64,000 nt of DNA from contig NW_025861174.1 in the NCBI RefSeq assembly GCF_002878395.1, positions 323,847-387,846 on the forward strand. The letters are read 5' to 3'. This stretch comes from Capsicum annuum (taxonomy: Eukaryota; Streptophyta; Magnoliopsida; Solanales; Solanaceae). Position numbers and translations under genes: made by a program. Each line of letters opens with the position of its first letter. Within the stretch, counting starts at the first letter, position 1. Below the pieces are notes generated by a model, which worked only from the letters and a program-made list of their open reading frames with translations, was not told the origin of the DNA and searched no databases. Shown here one piece after another: positions 35,576 to 47,815 of this stretch.

Positions 35576-36541
35576 AAAAAATTCATCATTTGAGTATCCC
35601 ATAAATTTTAAATATACTCTCCCATTAAGTTTTACTTGTCACTTATTTCTAAGATAAATTTTCATCTTTACTTGTCAGTTTTGACATATCAAAAAAATGA
35701 TAATTATTTTTTAATCATGTTTTACCGCTAATGTTAATTTATTTATTTAGGAAAAAAAGTTTTTTGTCTTCCATTTTTCTGGAATTAAATGGGTCAAATC
35801 CCTTTATTAAAAACAACCAAATATGTAAATGCGAAACCAGTGGCAGTCCCAGAATTTTAAGTTCGTGAATGCTCAACTTTTTTAAATGTAAAGTTACTAT
35901 TTATCATATAGTATAATAAGAGCACAATCATTTGAACACGAGAATGAGAAAGTTTAATTAAAACTATTCATGTTTTTATTATAGACACCGAGAACCTTCT
36001 ATAAAAAAAGCAAACGGTGAGAAAAAAATTGATCGATTAACGTTAATGTTAGGGAGGGGTTAAACTTTGGAGCCTTTAATCTTTATTTAAGAAGCAGTTT
36101 TTCTCTCTTTAGTTGCTATAGTAAACTAAATATAATTAAAAAAGTAAAAAGTAACAAAAAAGAAAGGTAAAACAAAAGTAGAATTGTTTATGAGTCAAAA
36201 AAAGTTGCTACAATAAGAACTAAAATATGTCCTAATTGGGGTAAAAAGAAGTTTTCCCATTAAAAAATAAAAAGTGCTCGAGTGGGTATTGAACTCTTGC
36301 ACCCTCACGCTCATAAGTCTCTAGAAACCTTCTTTTACTAAAACACCTAGTCAGACTTATTGTTCTTGGGGGTTTGATGACCTTAGCGAAATGGCCGAGT
36401 AAACCCTTATACTTGTATGTGTTTATGTTTTGGACCCTTCTACTCCATTCTTTGCCAAATGAACCCATAAAGTCAAGAAAACATAATAATTTAAACACCT
36501 TTAACCATTGACCAAGCATATGTAAAAATCTAATGGTTGAG

Positions 36542-37921
36542 TGATGAGTGACAAATTTGCCACTCATTTGCATCTAATTCTTGCACGCTATGGTGAAATA
36601 ATTGAACATATGAGACTAGTTCTATATAAAATATACTATTTTCCACTGTTTGTGATCTTACAGGTAAATCTGATGAAAAAGAGTTGAGACAAAGCTAGAA
36701 AGGAAGGAAAATGACTAAAAGACTTAGAAAGGCTGAAGACAGGACCCAATATAGGACCTTCAGGTGCTAAGATCACACTTTGAGGGTCGCGATCGTGATA
36801 GATCAATATCTCAGGCATGTTATGATCGTAAGCCAAGGCCTGACAATCGCGGAGTAGCTAGCGGTTGATGACGACGATCGTGACTGGTCGGGAAATTTAA
36901 GGGGCAGATTTGGCATTTCACTTTGTGAAATCCTAAGATATAAAAGGCTAAACCCTCCATATTTTTGGGATCAAATTTTCCAGTTTTTAGACTTTAAGAA
37001 CAATTTTGTGGTGAGAAACAATTTGTGGTGTGTTCCTGAGAGAGATTTTGATTTTGTTGTTTAAATTTAAGGCTTGGAAAATATATTTACTTTGCTTTCA
37101 ATGGATGAGTGGAATGCCAACTTGGGTATATTTCTTTCCTTTCATTTCATGAGTAGCTAAACTGTTCTCTTGGAGTTATGTTTGATTAGGTGGTGAATAA
37201 TGTGTAAGTATTGATTGTTATTCCAACTAGTTAGTTAATTGTGATGGGTTTTGCTTTTACTGTATGTTTGAATCGAGAATTATGGGTGAAAATACCAATT
37301 GTCTTGGATCCCATGTCATCCTTGAAAGTGGGATGTGGGTGAAGAGTAGTTGCAAACAATAACTTGAATTTGCTTATTGAGTAGCATCATCTTAGAAATA
37401 AGGGTGTTATTTGAGATAGCTCATTCAATGGCGTCATCTTTGAAATATGGGTGTAAACTGAGGTATTGATTGGTAGATTTAATATGCCTGTGAGGTGTTC
37501 AAAATAATCCATGAGTAAAATTTAGTGTTTTATTGAAATATTAACACCAAGACCTAAAATCTAGGCTACCCAAAATCCTTAACTAACCTTGGACTAATTG
37601 TTGATAACCCATGTATGAATCCCACCTAAAGATGACATAACCTTAAGACCTCTCTCAATTTGGAAACACTCCTAAATTTGTCAATCTCATAATAGTGTTA
37701 ATTCTTGTTGCATTAACTTTACCTTATATTATACCCCCAAATTTATTTTTATTTATTGATTAATTTGGCATTACAGGTTAACACATAGTTAACTCTCAAC
37801 ACTTACAAGTTATGAATCCTAAGTTTACACTCATTGTGGATTCGATCTTGACTCATAGTTGGGTATTATATTAAAAACGTCCACTTTGTATTGAATTTGA
37901 AGTGTAAGTTAATCACTATAA
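36542..37921 (+). repeat. 5' LTR of the Athila element
   Basis: 1380 bp. It begins with a perfect hairpin, ATGAGTG (36544-36550) and CACTCAT (36561-36567). A word block with GATCG in both orientations spans about 36775-36895. A small hairpin TTTCAC/GTGAAA (36916-36930) and a TATA box TATAAAAGG (36939-36947) follow. It ends with GTGTAAGTTAATCACTATAA. Confidence 0.85.
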
Positions 37922-37926
37922 AAAAA

Positions 37927-37945
37927 TAGCATCGTTGTCGGGGAA
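37927..37945 (+). other. primer-binding site, tRNA-Asp type (diverged)
   Basis: TAGCATCGTTGTCGGGGAA starts 6 bases after the LTR and differs at a few bases from the Athila consensus TGGCGCCGTTGCCGGGGA. Confidence 0.75.
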
Positions 37946-38067
37946 TAAAACATAGTTTTCACTTGTGTAATGTTGTTAGTAGCTTTGGCTTAGTTGTAGT
38001 GTGCTAGTATAATTTATTTGTTGTTTTTGACTTTTGATTAGGTGACTATAATAGCATCAACATCACC

Positions 38068-38946
38068 ATGAGCCAATATGGGAGCTATGGTGGATTATTT
38101 CATGGGCATATTGAGGATGTGGATTATGTTGGTAATGCGGGGCATGCTAGTGCCATTCGCATTCTACTGGTTGAGGTAAATAGAATATTTCATGTCACTA
38201 GTGTGATCCTTCATTTTCTTCAAATAAAAGGTTTATTTGGGGGTCAATCACATGGGGATGCCAATCTCCATTTGAAGAACTTCATTGATGTATGCTCTTC
38301 ATTTGATATTGCCTATATTTATCAAGATTCAATCTGATTGCGACTTATCCCATTCTCATTAATGGGAGGATCAATTCTACAGTTGCAATCTATGCCCATA
38401 GGTTTTATCACATCTTGGTTTAAGCTCCCAGAGGCCTTTTTGGATAGATATTTTCCTCCTTCTAGAATGATGCAACTAAGGGATGAGATCAGCAATTTTT
38501 ATAAAATTAGTGGTGATCCCTTGTATAAAACATGACAAAGGTTTAACGATAAGATCTTGAAATGCCCAAACTATGAAATCCTAGAGAAAATATTACTCCA
38601 AATATTCTATAGGGAATTAGACCAATTGAATAAAATCATGGTTGAAAATGCATCCGGAGGATCTCTTTTCAAGTTGTCCTATGGGGTTGGATCAAATTTG
38701 TTAAATCAAGTGACAAAGATATCTAGAGGTTGGCACATAAGAGATGTTGAGGTGGTCGAAGGGGCTCCCTCCACATATTTTGTAGGCCATGAACACAGAA
38801 AAAGTAATGAGGAAAGATATGCAAAACTAGTTAAGGTAATAACCCAACACGATGTGATGGGGACTCCTCTTGAAGTGTTCAATACTTTTGCTTCCAAAAG
38901 TACTAGGGTGTATGAAGATGAGGAAAGGGAGTCACTTAATGAATAA
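38068..38946 (+). pseudogene. Athila gag (broken)
   Basis: One frame runs from MSQYGSYGGLFHGHIED to EERESLNE, interrupted by two in-frame stops (38335-38337 after YIYQDSI, and 38533-38535 after GDPLYKT). The retrotransposon gag domain is visible: the helix SHGDANLHLKNFIDVCSSF, the LRLIPFSL segment and WFKLPEAFLDRYFPPSRMMQ. The C-terminal part includes IFYRELDQLNKIMVENASGG. The two stops are the main lesions, so the rest is well preserved. The frame continues degenerately toward the protease linker. Confidence 0.75.
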
Positions 38947-39404
38947 AAAAGGTTTGTGTCAAACCATGTGGGTGTTCCCACGTCACTTAACAAAGGCAAG
39001 ACAGGAATCAAGGTTGGAACGATCGAGAAAGGTACAAAAATAAAGATATTTTGGCTCGAATTTTAATGGGAGTTAAAGGGACAGACAAGATGGTAAGGGA
39101 AATAAAAAGTGAACTAAACCAAAAGGTGACATCCCATTAGACCTCCATCAAGCAATTAGAGGCACAAGTGGGCCAAATATCAGCACAACTTAAAGCAAGA
39201 CAATAAAAGGGACAACCTAGTGACGCGGTGGTCAATTCGAAAGATTACGCTCACATAGGGACTATTATCCCTATGATTTGTTGATCTATTGGTGAGAGAG
39301 AAGTTGATCTTTGTGGAAAATCTGATGAAAATGAAAATACTGGGCAAGCAAATGTGAAAATAAAGCGGTTTATTAAATCCAAATAATGATGCTCCTAAAA
39401 TGAA

Positions 39405-40524
39405 GTGATTCGTGAGAAACCAAAGGTAGTAGAAGACAAGAGTGAGAGAGAAGAACCTTCTAGAGTGGTTAAGGGTGATGATCCGAAAGTGAAAATTGTC
39501 CCATTTCCACCAATTAAAATTCCTCCCCCATTCCCACAAAGGCTCAAGACAAAAGATGATTATGCCAAGTTCAAGAAGTTTCGTGAGAAATTTTGCAACT
39601 TATCCATTATTATTTTATTAATGGAAGCTTTGTAAGAATGTTTTAGGTATGCTAAGTTCATGAAAGACTTGGTCTCCAAAAAGTGAATTGTGGATTCTGG
39701 AACTATATAGGTGACTCATAATTGTAGTGCTATCATGTCAAACATAATGGCGTTGAAGAAAGAAAACCCAGGTGCATTCACTATCCCTTGCACCATTGGG
39801 ATGTGTAAATTTGCAAAACCATTGTGTGATCTTGGGGAAAGTATCAACTTAATGCCATTTGCTATATTTCAAAAGTTGGGCTTGGTTCCTCTTAAGCCTA
39901 CCACTGAGGTAATTGATGGCTAATCGCTCAATCAAGAAACCCATTAGGTTATTATATGATGTGTTGGTAAAAGTTAACTGGTTTATCTTTCCAGTCGACT
40001 TTGTTGTCCTAGATTGTGAAATTGATCAAGAAGTCCATATCATTCTTGGTAGACTATTTTTAGCCACCTGAAGGGTGTTAGTCGATGTGGAGTATGGGGA
40101 AATGAAATTTTGTTTGAATAATAAAGAAGTTACCTTTAATGTATGCAAGTCCATCAAGCAACCTATGGACTTTCAAGTGACCTTAGTGATTGATGTCATT
40201 GATGATGAAGTGATGAACACAATTGATGTGGATTTTAGAAATGACCCCTTAGTGGGTGTATTGTGGAACTTCAGGAGTGAGGTTATTGAAGGTTATGATA
40301 AGGTGGTCACTTCATTGATGAGTCTTGGGTTTTATACCAAGAACCTGACCAAATTGAATCTTGACTTAAATAATCATGAAAGTCCACCTGCCAAGCCATC
40401 TATCATTGAACCCCATAAATTTGAATTAAAACCATTGCCTTCCCACCTCCACTATATTTTCTTACATGATAAAAATACATTGCCAATCATTGTTGAGGGT
40501 AACCTTGAGTTTTTCCGAATGTAA
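39405..40524 (+). pseudogene. Athila gag-pol linker and aspartic protease (broken)
   Basis: The linker PPIKIPPPFPQRLKTKDDYA (about residue 45 of the 39405 frame) is typical of the segment before Athila protease. The protease follows in the 39711 frame: FTIPCTIGMCKFAKPLCDLG then ESINLMPFAIFQKLGL. The active-site D-L-G triad is LCDLGES where the family usually has Asp-Leu-Gly-Ala-Ser. After 39923 the frame shifts. A third open segment (40075-40524) continues with VLVDVEYGEMKFCLNNKEVT and LKPLPSHLHYIFL. Several frame changes and stops make it inactive. Confidence 0.7.
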
Positions 40525-40539
40525 TCCTTGGAATATATC

Positions 40540-41955
40540 TTGAAGAAATTCATTCATTCTATCGGATGGACTATAGCGGATATTATAGGCATAGCTCCCA
40601 AAATTTTTCCCACAAAATCAAGTTAGAAATCGATCATGTCCTAGGTGTGGAGCATAAAAGAAGAATCAACCCACCAATGTAAGAGGTGGTAAATACGGAA
40701 ATAATAAATTGTCTTGATACGGGTGTCATTTACCCAATTTCAAATATCACATGGGTGAGCCCAATTCAATGCATAATAAAAAAGGTGGCATGACGGTAGT
40801 TCAAAACAAGAAGAATGAACTTGTCCCCATCCGTTCGATCACAGGTTGAAGGGTCTGTATGGATTACCATAAGTTAAACTTATGGATCGAGAAGACCATT
40901 TTCCTATGCCCTTTATGGACCAAATATTGGATAGGCTAGTCGGGCAAAGGTGTTATTGCTTTCTTTACGGTTGCTTGGGGTACAATCAAATTTACATCAC
41001 CTTGGAAGATCAAGAAAAGACTACCTTCACTTGTACCTATGGAATATTCACTTTCAAATGCATGCCTTTTGGGTTATACAATGCTCCGACTACCTTTCAA
41101 CGATGCATTTTATCTATCTTTATGGATATAGTGGAAGATTTCATGGAGGTGTTGATGGATGACTTCTCCATCCTTGGGGATTCATTTGAGTCATGCTTTT
41201 CTCATTTAAGCAAAGTTCTTGAAAGGTGTACGAAAACCAATCTAGTCTTGAACATAAAAATGCTACTTTATAGTTAAGGAAGGAATTGTGCTTGGACATA
41301 AAATATCAAGGAATGGCATCCAAGTAGATCAAGCAAAAGTTGAGGTAATTTCTAAGTTACCTCCTCTTATCTCCGTGAAGGGTGTTAGAATCTTCCTTGG
41401 TCATATCAGTTTCTATAGGAAATTCATTATAGATTTCTCAAAGATCGCCTAACCATTGTGCAAACTCCTTGAAAAGAAGGTGAAATTTGAATTTCATGAT
41501 GATTGCTTGAAGGCATTCAATCATCTCTAGGAACTCCTTGTGTCGACTCATATTATAGTTTCCCCAGGTTGGTCCTCGACCTTTGAACTAATGGTGATGC
41601 AAGTGGTATTGCTCTAGGAGTGGTGCTAGGTCAATGGAAAGAGAAGTTGTTCCATCCAATATACCATGCAATAAATCATTGAATGACGCCAAACATAACT
41701 ATATGGTTATGGAGCAAGAGTTTCTTGCAGTGGTCTATGCCTTTGAAAAATTTAGGGCTTATTTGTTGTGTATAAAAGTTGTGGTGCATATGAACCATGC
41801 CTCCCGTAGATACCTCATGGCAACGAAGGAGGAAAACCTCATTTTATTAGGCAGATCTTGCTCTTGCAAGTATTTAATTTTGAGGTGAAGGATCAAAAGG
41901 GTTGTGAAAACCAAATGGCCGATCACCTTTCCCGCCTTAAAACTAATTATTAGAA
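40540..41955 (+). pseudogene. Athila reverse transcriptase and RNase H (broken)
   Basis: The RT entry IGWTIADIIGIAPKI (about 40562) is followed by stops. The main open part (40882-41277) holds DHFPMPFMDQILDRLVGQR, TYGIFTFKCMPFGLYNAPTT and the polymerase motif LMDDFSILGDSF, where the family has F/L-MDDF. A frameshift after 41277 precedes the connection. RNase H (41634-41955) shows KSLNDAKHNYMVMEQEFLAV and LLCIKVVVHMNHASRRYLM, ending DHLSRL-like (ADHLSRLK). Confidence 0.75.
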
Positions 41956-42082
41956 GTGGGGTGATATTGAAATTAATGACACCTTTTTCTATGAGCTAGT
42001 CATGTTAATCTTGGAAAATGTTGCACCTTATATGCAGATTACGCTATATTGTAAATGGTGTACTTCCTGAGGACCTTACTTA

Positions 42083-44346
42083 TTGTCATGACCTGAGGCT
42101 ACCCCTAAGTCGAGACAACGGTGCTTATGGCCACAAGTGACCACAAGCTAACCCATGAGTTGGTACTTACTTTGAGCACTGAGTAAAATAAAAATACAAA
42201 GCATGTGCAGAAGATAAGATGCTAAGATACTGCAAATCTAAATACTAAAATACCCAGCAATGATATATCTAAAATATCTGATAAAAATACTGGAAGAACT
42301 GACTGACAACCTGACTGATTGTCTGAAAGCCTCTAAACATCATGAGGAGTATATAGGACAAACACCTAACTAACTCTGACTGAGTGAACCTAAGAAATTA
42401 CTGAAATAACTATAAAAGTATATCCTGTCCTCGATAGACGAGGACTCACCACTACTGCTGCTGGATAATGCTGAGTTGTCTAAGAACTATTGAAAAACTA
42501 AGTGTTCGAACCTATGTTATAAGACAACATAGCTCAAAGGAAAAGTATGTGGTTAGTACTTTGAATGTAATGGTATGTGACATAAGGACTGACTTAAATG
42601 TATGAATAACTGAGCATGGATGCATGAACATGTAATATCTAACAATGCAAGACCAAGTATAAGTATGTTGTTGAGATAATCTGTAATCTAAAAGGCTAAA
42701 ATCTATATAACTGAATAATTGATAATCTGTTCACTTGCTCAAGAAAACCTGGGTTGATATACATTAAAATATTGACTAAAACTGTGAGAGGTGTCAGGTA
42801 ATCTACATGCCTCAATCTGAGGTAATCGGGGTCCAACTTGTAACCCTAGTTTGCAGGGTGTCAGTACTGTTCCACGGTTACTAACACTGGCTATGTGGAT
42901 CCACTAATCTGATAACTTGAAGGACTAGGGAGTCATTCCTAAATAGGCGGGTGACCCCCAAGAGAGTGTCAGTCCTAAACTGGCGAGTGATATCTCATAA
43001 TCCTGCGCTGGGTGCGTAGTTTTGAAACTTAGGGATTGCTACTAAGGACCAGTCCTAATTGACGAGTGAGCCCCCATCCCTAGGTTCTCTCGACGCTATA
43101 TCCTACTCTCAACTGAATGACACTGGTACTAAACTGAACTAAATTTAACTGGGAATTATTTCAGATAATGCTCATCAACATCATAAATATTTGAGTATAA
43201 TGATAAGGTGCATGGCTTAACTAACACAATACTTGAAATCTAAAATCATGTAAAACACATAGGTATCGGGTGTTCATAATCCTCCAACACTAAATATTGA
43301 TAAAATACAATATCAAAGCTTAAAATAATAGTATGGAATCATGGTTCAAAGACCCAAAATATTAACATTTCACCAAAACAAGTGAGAAGCATGAACTTGA
43401 ACATGGGAATTTCTTAAACATGAGAAAAACAACATAGTTACGTGGCTAAATTTGTATTTCGGGTATTTAACATGAAATCAACAAACTATGACATGGAAAC
43501 TTCCAATTCAAAACTTGAGATAGCGTAATTCACTTGGAAGCACTTGTAGACATAACTTTTAATTGATTTAGCATAAAATTCATGGATTAATTTCATAAAG
43601 TAGGATAAGATTTATACTTGTAAATAAAAATAGGGTGTTTGGGCTCAATGGGTAAAGGGACCCATTGATGAATACCCGCATACCTCAATAGATAGTTTCT
43701 TAAATATTTCTTGAGTTTTTTTTGAACTTGGAATCTTGAACTCTTGATTTCTTGGGAAAGAACTTGGGTTTTGTTCTTGGGAGAAGAAGAGGTTTCTTGA
43801 GAGTAATTTTGAGTGATAGGGGAAAATAATTCCCTTTTAAAAGTCTCAAATCATGTTTGGGATGAATTGGATTGAGGGAATTGATCCAAATTCCCCTTAA
43901 TTTAATGAACAAGGGGCTGGATGGAATATCAATGGCATATCGAGGGCTTTTGTCCGATGTAGCAAGCCCTACGTCGCAGGCTTCAGTCTGGTGGAGGAAG
44001 CCCCACATCGTGACACCTAGTTCGATGGAGCAAGCCCTGTGTTGTGGGCCTATTGTGTTGGGTCTTCTATTTTTGTTTTCCAAAAATGCCCTTACGCTCG
44101 TCTAAAAATCCCAAAACTTCCCCGAGACATACCTTTAACAACTCTGAATGTGAATCAATTCTAAAATTAATGTCTCAAGGTTGGGAAAGCCAAAATAAAA
44201 TCATTGAAGTTTAGGGGTCTTTAAAATGACTAAGTCCTTAACACTTGGTGAAAATTTCAAACCTTGGACCCCTTAAACATGCAACTATGACTAAAACTAG
44301 CTTACGATCTTACGAGGCATACACTTTCATCAAAAAAAGTGGTTCC
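42083..44346. mobile_element. nested 2.26-kb non-coding insertion, possibly a solo LTR
   Basis: It interrupts pol between RNase H and integrase and is flanked by the direct repeat TACTTA (42077-42082, 44347-44352). It starts TTGTCATGACCTGAGGC and ends AAAAGTGGTTCC. There are no terminal inverted repeats and no credible ORF. It has three copies of a motif near CAGTCCTAAACTGGCGAGTG (about 42931, 42969, 43051). It also has a word block at 43940-44060 (GCAAGCCCTACGTCGCAGGC, GGAAGCCCCACATCGTGAC, GCAAGCCCTGTGTTGTGGGC). That block resembles the modules in the LTRs of this window, so a solo LTR is my favoured reading. Confidence 0.6.
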
Positions 44347-45551
44347 TACTTAATTTAAGAAAGTATTTTTGGGATGAACCATTTTTGTTTAGGGTATGCA
44401 TAAATGGTATGATTCGTCGATGCATTATGGTAGAGGAAATGAAAGATATCCTTGAAGCTTGTCACTCCCCCCTTTCCGTGGTCATCATGGTAGGATTTGG
44501 ACCGTCGTAAATTTTTTTTAAAGTGGTTATTATTGTCCCAGCATTCATAGGGATGCTATTTAGATGGTCAAATCATGTCATCAATAATATTTGCAAGGTG
44601 GTGTTTCAAGAATACATGAGATACCTCTTAAACCCAATCTTGAGGTTAAGATATTTGATGTGTGGGGGATTGATTTCATAGTATTATTTGTAAGCTCTTA
44701 TCGTAAAACATATATTTTAGTGGCAATTGACTATGTCTTAAAGTGGGTGGAGGTCGTGGCTCTCCCGAACATTAAAAGCAAAAGCATTACTTTCTTTTTG
44801 AAGAAGTATATTTTTATGAGGTTCAGAACTCCACGAGCCATAATTAGCAATGGAGTTTCTCATTTTTGCAATTAAGTTTTGAAAGCTCTCCTTGACAAGT
44901 ATAGGGTAAAGCACAAGTTGGTTACCCTATATCACTCCCAAATAAGCGGCCAAGTTGAGGTGTCAAATTGTGAAATTAAATCTGTCCTTGAAAAAATCAT
45001 GAATGTTGGCTGCAAAAATTTGGAAAAGCAACTCGACGATGCACTTTGAGCATATATGATGACCTATAAAACTCCTATTTGTATGTCTCCCTACAAATTA
45101 GTGTTTGGAAAGGCGTGTTGCTTACCCATCAATTGGAACATAAAGCTTTATGGGATTTGAGTAAATTGAATTTGAATTGGGAAAATGTGTCTAAATCATG
45201 AGTGACTCAAATCCATGAGTTGAAAGACTTCTGAATCAAAGCTTATGAAAGCTCTGTCTGTATAAAGAAAAGATAAAGAGGTGGTATGATGCCAAAATCC
45301 TAAAGTGCAAGTTTCATATATGTGATGATGTGCTCCTCTATAATTCAAGGTTGAATCTTTTTGTGTGTAAACTTAGATCAAATTGGTCAGGGATATTGGT
45401 GGTTTCAAATGTGTATCATAGCGGTGCTATTGAATTGAAGAATTTTGAGAAGAAGAAATTTGTGATGGATGGGCAAAGATTAAAGCACTACCATATGGGT
45501 GGACCCGGGGCAACCAAGATTGAGTTATTTTGTTTTATAGGTCCACAATGA
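44347..45551 (+). pseudogene. Athila integrase (broken)
   Basis: A zinc-binding HHCC-like stretch begins at about 44400 (GMIRRCIMVEEM, EACHS). The catalytic core has IFDVWGIDFIVLF with the first Asp, then AIISNGVSHFCN, where the usual second catalytic Asp is replaced by Asn (family form ISDGGSHF). Then come [17 protein letters not shown] with the Glu, and MSPYKLVFGKACCLP. A stop follows HFCN (44873-44875), and another sits near 45047. The C-terminal part (45330-45551) keeps LYNSRLNLFVCKLRSNWSGI and FVMDGQRLKHY. Both stops and the Asp loss predict no activity. Confidence 0.75.
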
Positions 45552-47797
45552 TAATAAAAAGACATCACACCAAGACGTTAAATCAAGAGCTATATGGAAG
45601 GCAACTCCCATCGTTCTCATGAATTTGCATTTATCACTTGATTTGTAGCTTGTTAGAATAGATAGTGACATTTTTTTAGTTCACATAATCTTGACACTTT
45701 GCAGGTATTTTGAGCAGTTTGGAAGGCAAAAACAAGGGACATCGAGTTTAGGAGTGCAACATTAAAAAAATAGGGGAGCTAAAAAGGGGAGTATAAGTGC
45801 CTCGGTTAGTGCAATTGCAATACACAGATTGCGATTGCGATCTTTACAATTGCTGAAAGAGTGTTGCAATTGCAGTTTTATAGGACAAAAGAATATTGCA
45901 ATTGCAATTGCAAAGGCTATGCCATAATCCCAATCTTCTTATATGATTCGGTTTTAGGAAGTCCCTCTAACTCTTTTATGCTTTCATGATCTACAGTGAG
46001 GTCACTGTAACTTTTTTATTTAGGTATGCGTGTGTTACCCTAGTGTGTGCCGGCATTTCATAATTAATGATTAGTCTATAATATTTGGATTCATATTTCA
46101 TATCTAGTTCACATTTGGTTTGTAATATTTGATGGTCATCGTGATGGTTGGTTATGAATACTGGGTACCCCTATTGAGCTTATGCTTTATAGAGATTTTG
46201 TAAGTTAATCATTTTATTCTAGATTTTTTTTGATATTGATGTTGGATGAGCCATTCCCTATGATAGATTGAGTGACGACATTCTTAAGGAAAAATCATCG
46301 TGTTGAGGTGCTGGAGTCATAGATGCAGGGGAAGTCTGAATACAGTGGCATTACGAATTCGAATTGACATCACAACTATGGTGAAGTCTGAGTAGCCATA
46401 AGTACTTCCCTCATTAGAGTCCAAATGCTAAATGATGGCTTGATTGGTGCTAGCAATATTTAATCTTGCATGGTGAAGTACAAAATGAGCACCCTTCCAT
46501 CCAAAACTTTTTTGTGAAAATCATGGATGTGGAATTGAATAATTTTATAACATTTCTTAGTTGGTAGTGTGTGACAAATAACTCATTTTGCTCTCAAGTA
46601 GGAAATGAAATTGATACATCTAGGAAAATTTAAATGTCGTGTGTGGTGAGCATTTGTTGATTGATTTTTGTGCCTACTTATATCATTTAGAAGTTGCCTT
46701 GTTGGTCCTTTAAAGCTAGTCTTGATTACACGTGGTTGGTGAAATGATATTAGACCTTTTTTTATTATTGAAAACCACATTAGCCGAAAAATCCTACCCA
46801 TGTGCGAATGGTATCTTTAGTCACCCTTATTGAGCTTATCAACCTTTCTTTCGTAACTGCATGAAAAGCCTTGAACCATTTGAAATTCATCCCCCTTTTG
46901 AAACCCATACTCTTTGAACTTGAAAGTGACAACTTGAGGCTAAGAGCCTAAGTTGGAGGTGGTGGATCTTGGAGGAAGGTGATTATGGGATATAGTCTTA
47001 GAAGTGAGCGCTTAATAGCAAATCATTGATAAAAATTAAAAGAGAAAAATAAAGGGAGAAACAAAAGAAAGAAAACATGAACTGACAAAAAAGAAAAAGA
47101 TGAAAAGAGAATGCTTTCAAAAGGAGGGTGAACTAATGTGGTAAATATAGTCACATGTGTGATTTAGAAATGAAATAAGTGGCTAATGATCCAAATTTTG
47201 TTCCAACTTAGTATGTGATATGGAGTTCAAGGAGGGTGTTGTCACTTTCATCCTAAATATCTATCCTACCCTTCCTCAAACCTACATTACAAGCTTGAAA
47301 AAGCTCTTTAAGATCTCCAACCAAGTGTTTTTGAGTTATTAATGATCAAAAATATGGGCAAGCATATGGCATGATACTTGTTTGCATTGAGAAGTTCTTT
47401 GTGAGTATGAGTTCTTACAAATTAGTCCCTTATTGCATGATTGAAATTATGGTGTGTTAGGACTTCCTTTCGTGAGGAGGAACGTAAACTAACATAGTTT
47501 GGTGATATTTTCACTTTCCAAAAATGAGGCGAAGGGGTGTAGTTGACTCACTATTGATAGACAGTCACCTTTTGAGAGTTAGGTGTTGTTACTTGATTGT
47601 TCATCAAAGTCTTTCGTATCCTCGAAAATGTGATTAATTTTGAGGGTATTTGTTTGGATAGCACTTCTTATGCTTGTTGACTAATTTTGGGTGCTAATCA
47701 AGTTTGAAATCTTGGTGATCATTTTGTGGAAAAGTGTGGGCTACAAATTTGAATTGTCTCATTGAGTATAAAATAGTGTTGCTTGAGGACAAGAAAG
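45552..47797 (+). other. Athila post-integrase non-coding region
   Basis: It begins with the conserved marker GACGTTAAATCAAGAGC and a GGAAGGCAACTCCC block. Next is a word block at 45800-45920 with an 18-bp palindrome TTGCAATTGCAATTGCAA (45896-45913). The stretch 46300-46950 matches 5400-6130 of the relic. No env-like ORF can be read; the only open frames are short and unlike any protein I know. Confidence 0.6.
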
Positions 47798-47815
47798 ATC
47801 TTAAGTTGGGGGTGT
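47798..47815 (+). other. polypurine tract of the Athila element
   Basis: TCTTAAGTTGGGGGTGT stands directly before the 3' LTR start TGATGAACG. A parallel tract precedes the LTR at 53994. Confidence 0.65.

Noticed and set aside
35600..35810. possible further Stowaway-like MITE (CTCTCCCATTAAGTTTTACTTG)
   Set aside because: Only one end is plausible; no second inverted end or TA duplication could be set.
46583..46801. minus-strand 72-codon frame as an env gene of the Athila element
   Set aside because: Wrong strand, no signal or membrane features; the homologous relic region is closed there.
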